Source: Daucus carota subsp. sativus
Lineage: Eukaryota > Streptophyta > Magnoliopsida > Apiales > Apiaceae
DNA length: 64,000 bases
Assembly (NCBI RefSeq): GCF_001625215.2
Contig: NC_030386.2
Location: 36,149,296 to 36,213,295 of the forward strand
Reading direction: 5' to 3'
Position 1 is the first letter of the stretch, and each line of letters opens with the position of its first letter. Under the pieces are notes generated by a model that was not told the origin of the DNA, searched no databases, and saw only the letters and a list, made by a program, of their open reading frames with translations. Made by a program: the position numbers and the translations under genes. Below are positions 60,901 to 64,000 of the stretch, piece after piece.

Positions 60901-63164
60901 ATTTTTAAACTAAATGGGCAAATTTTACCTGACCAGACTGTCCGGAAGCATTTCCCTGTGACATAGATGAATCATTCTCCAAGTTCCCATTAGGAAGAGT
61001 GTTGGAATCACGGGCGTGAGCATTCCCACTAACATTCAGTTGGCTTCCATTGCTGTTTCCCGACTGAGAAGCATCCTTTAAGTTTGACTGGGAAGCACGT
61101 GAGTCGTCCGAGTAGGTTCCACTTCTTTCTCTTAGTTCAGCCAGCTCGATCTGGAGTGCTTGTATGGTATGCACAAACTCGGTAAACTACAATCGTGAGT
61201 GATGATAAAATTAGACAAGTCAAAAATTTTATTGACATTTAATATTTAATGTAATTTACCTAAACTGAAAGCCAATATAAATGGAAGTTTAACTTTTAGC
61301 ATCTACAAGCTTATTATGTTGCTATAACACTATGGAAGAGATGTATATCATAGTTGAGCAATTCATAAACCAACCTGTCTTTGGCAATTCATCCACAACT
61401 GATTATACTGTTCAATACGCTCTCGAAGTTCAGCTTGTAAGGTTTGGTTTGTACTTGTTTGCAGCGCATCCATTTCCTGGGCTCGTGTAATCCATGTCTG
61501 TGCCTCCCTTAGTTGTTCATCTTTAAAGATTACAGTTTCCTGTGCTACTCTTTGCTGAAGAAAGCAACATGATCTAGACTAGTAAAAATTTTGGTTTATG
61601 TACTATTTAAGTCCAAACCGACTCTAAAACAATATACTCAACCTCCAACATAACAATGTAAATTAGACACAGAATGAAATTTCCTGCATGAAAATAAATG
61701 TTTACTGAAAGTGGGAACACAGACACACAGTGACACAGAGCTTTTGCAATGTACATTCCATTATAATGTTCAATGTGCTATCCATTATTTGACTGCAATT
61801 TAAACATAAAAAGAGAAGTAGCAAACCTGTTCCTGCAACTCCATCAACAGCTGCTCTTTTTCTTGAATGTGCTCTTGAAAATCATGAATTTGTTTAAGAT
61901 GCTGTGCTCTCTCAGCTTCTGAATTATCACGTTCTCTCCTGCGATCAAAAGGAGTCAAAGTTAGTCACAAATAACAGATCTCCCAACTCCGCTAGCCACT
62001 TAATTATATATATGCAGCTTTGTTTCGTGGCATGAAATACATCCCAAATCAGAAATGAACCAGCAATTCCAAATTTTCCAGAAACAACACCAGAATTGCC
62101 AATCATTCCAAGTTTCAACTGATAAAAGGATAATAAAAGTTTTTCCAGCACATAAGAATATTAACTCAATACGTCATGAAACAATGGATTTTTCAGTCCT
62201 GGCAAAGCCGCGAACTTAGTATAACCACCGGAAAAATATACCCATACCTAAAATTTGCCAGTTCTTTGTTTTGTTCTCTGAGAAGATCATCTTTGGCCCA
62301 CACCTGCCCAAGTCAAAAATACTATACTGAGAAATGAACTTAAATAAAGGAGGCCCCAAAACTTCATAAGAACACAAATGGTAACATACTGCTTGAGTAT
62401 CTAATCTAATTGCATGCAGCTCCCTTTCTTTCACTTCAATCTCTCTTTCAAGTTCATGTATACCCTGTTCCATTTCCCGTAATTGCTCCTTCACAAGCCA
62501 GCAAACCAAGAGTTAAAAAAACATGATCAAAGCTTCAAGTTGCAATTTTCAATTTTCATCAAAAAAAGGTGTGATTTTTAACAGTACAGACTTGAAGCTT
62601 GACATTGGCATTAACATGCTCCTTTATCTGTGAATCATAACTACTCTGCAACGCAATAATCTGCGATCGGGCAATGATCTCCGCCCTAATCTCCGTCTCT
62701 ACATGCTCCAACTCCTCCTTTTGCTTAACCACCGAACGAAGCCGCTGCTGCAACTCATTCTCCATACTTGCATCAATCGAAATCGAACAAAAGTCCACAT
62801 CCCCCGGTTGCTGTACCTTAACAAAAACCCAAACATCACGCCGTCACCACCAAAACAAAACAACACGCCATTTCCACCAAAAAGGCGAAAACCCTAGCAC
62901 ATTACCTCAAAAATTAATCTTTCATCAGACTGCCCTAACTTTGATCTTTGAAAATCCTAACAACCCGAAATAATCACAATCCAAATTCAAATCACAAAAC
63001 ACCAAACCCTAATTACTTAAAAAACAGTAAAATTAAGCTAGTACAGTCAAGGCTTCGACCTCATTGCCGGAGTCCTGTTCGGGAACAGCTCGCCACTCCT
63101 TCCGAGACGATTGCATCGGTAGAGACACGCCGCGAGCGCCTGCGACACCGCTAGGTGCCTCCAT
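57985..63164 (-). CDS. Plant-specific coiled-coil protein with conserved C-terminal domain (DUF7725-like)
   Basis: Fifteen exons on the minus strand: 63060-63164, 62906-62956, 62592-62816, 62390-62488, 62248-62303, 61827-61938, 61375-61554, 60929-61186, 59695-59904, 59409-59612, 59187-59312, 58830-59102, 58647-58745, 58109-58566, 57985-58018 (829 aa). The start MEAPSGVAGARGVSLPM matches what I recall of the family. Residues about 50-290 are a long coiled coil (KQKEELEHVETEIRAEI, EQGIHELEREIEVKEREL, AERAQHLKQIHDFQEHIQ). A Ser/Asn/Gln-rich linker follows. The C-terminal domain contains LLRCIVRTIPPNGGIRIS, LPNRLGKMLSPLHWHDY, KKSYGKLDDFVGSHPE and LFVIEGDFIHLREGA, which looks like a winged helix. 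The tail ends TTGTSLNPRR. No function is known to me; a scaffold or RNA/protein-binding role is inference. Every exon joins in frame. Confidence 0.88.
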
Positions 63165-63419
63165 TAAATTAGAAGCTTCTACACTCTGCTCCAATTAGGC
63201 GTGACCAAACAAACCCTAGAATTTAAATTAAATAAAACAAAACCGTAACAAGTGAGAAATTAAAAAACGAGGCAATTAAATTATATTTGTAAGAGAGTGA
63301 GAAGAATAAAACGAAGAGTAGAATGTGATTGTGTGTGTAGTTATAAACCTGTGTGTCTCTAGATTTGGGGGAAGAAGAGAAAGAGGGGTTTCCTAAGGTT
63401 TTATTTTTAAAATTTGTGA

Positions 63420-64000
63420 TTGGAGTGGTGCTTGTAATTGTGAGTTGTCTGAAATGGGACGAGTTAGAGCTTAGTTTTGACCTTCAATCATAGAGCACAT
63501 CAAATTGATTAGGTGCAATTTTGGAGAATCGATAAAAACTCCATTTTACAATAATACCTCGGCTAGCATATACAATTTTTTCATGTATTTTAAATTAAAT
63601 TATTGAAAAGATATTTCAGTTATAATTATTAATATAAATAGTTAAACATGGATGGGAATAGACAAATTAAGTGAGTATTATTATAAATAAGTAAAATTGA
63701 AAATAGATATAAAATTAGCAAAGTTCACAAAATCATGAAAAAGGTAATAAATATGTTTGCTTGGAGAATAGAAGTCATCATTTGGGAGAAAAAGTTAGTT
63801 ATAAATGTATTATTTCATCGGTGTTATATTATTATATTTATAATGTGCCGGTTTGACTACCATTATTTCTAAATTTTAAATTCTTATTTTCTTTTTGAAA
63901 ATGCAATTTATATTATTTTTTGAATATATGTGTCAAACATGTATTTCATATTTGACTAAAAAGCCAAGGATTTATTTTTTTCTCCAAAAGTAAATCATTA
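63420..64000. other. Promoter side of the coiled-coil gene and spacer
   Basis: AT-rich. A 5'-UTR donor-like AG|GTTTAT on the minus strand near 63348 suggests a leader intron in the coiled-coil gene. Nothing else is seen to the window end. Confidence 0.35.

Overview
The window is nuclear DNA from a flowering plant. It is AT-rich, its genes have many short GT-AG introns, and all recognisable proteins belong to plant families: CID-type RNA-binding proteins, PADRE/DUF4228, IQD, GRF and a plant-specific coiled-coil protein of the kind annotated DUF7725. It also carries typical plant transposons (Stowaway, Tourist, hAT and Mutator MITEs, a Helitron end, tRNA-derived SINEs, a long-LTR Ty3-type element). 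A eudicot, perhaps an asterid such as an Apiaceae, is my guess; nothing here fixes the species.

Left half (1-42.7 kb): a dispersed array of three paralogous + strand genes for PABP-binding, double-RRM proteins (CID A 3696-7779, CID B 10404-13182, CID C 39814-42725). All three have the same ten coding exons with identical lengths for exons 3-9, plus a 5'-UTR intron. Between CID B and CID C lie three related, spliced, antisense transcription units (S1 14.4-15.7 kb, S2 20.2-21.3 kb, S3 36.0-37.2 kb). Promoter, splice sites and a MKKvL-type start are shared, but the downstream reading frame is not. I do not recognise this family; it is the best candidate here for something undescribed.

The space between these genes is a transposon graveyard. 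It holds a 10.96-kb, very young, non-coding long-LTR retrotransposon (24925-35884) nested in a hairpin-rich element inside the 3' end of S3, a Tourist MITE nested in another Tourist MITE, an 895-bp Harbinger-like element, a probable Helitron with an inner inverted-repeat element, and several MITEs whose target-site duplications are readable.

Right half (44.5-63.2 kb) is gene-dense and ordinary. It has a one-exon PADRE gene (44569-45075, +), an IQD calmodulin-binding scaffold gene (46743-48568, +), dUTPase (49646-50509, +), a growth-regulating factor with an intact miR396 site (51921-53459, -), and a 15-exon gene for an 829-aa coiled-coil protein (57985-63164, -). These genes are unrelated in pathway. 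The IQD, GRF and PADRE products are growth or stress regulators, and dUTPase serves nucleotide hygiene. All exon coordinates were read by eye from splice consensus, frame continuity and family similarity; the total coding lengths of all these models are divisible by three.
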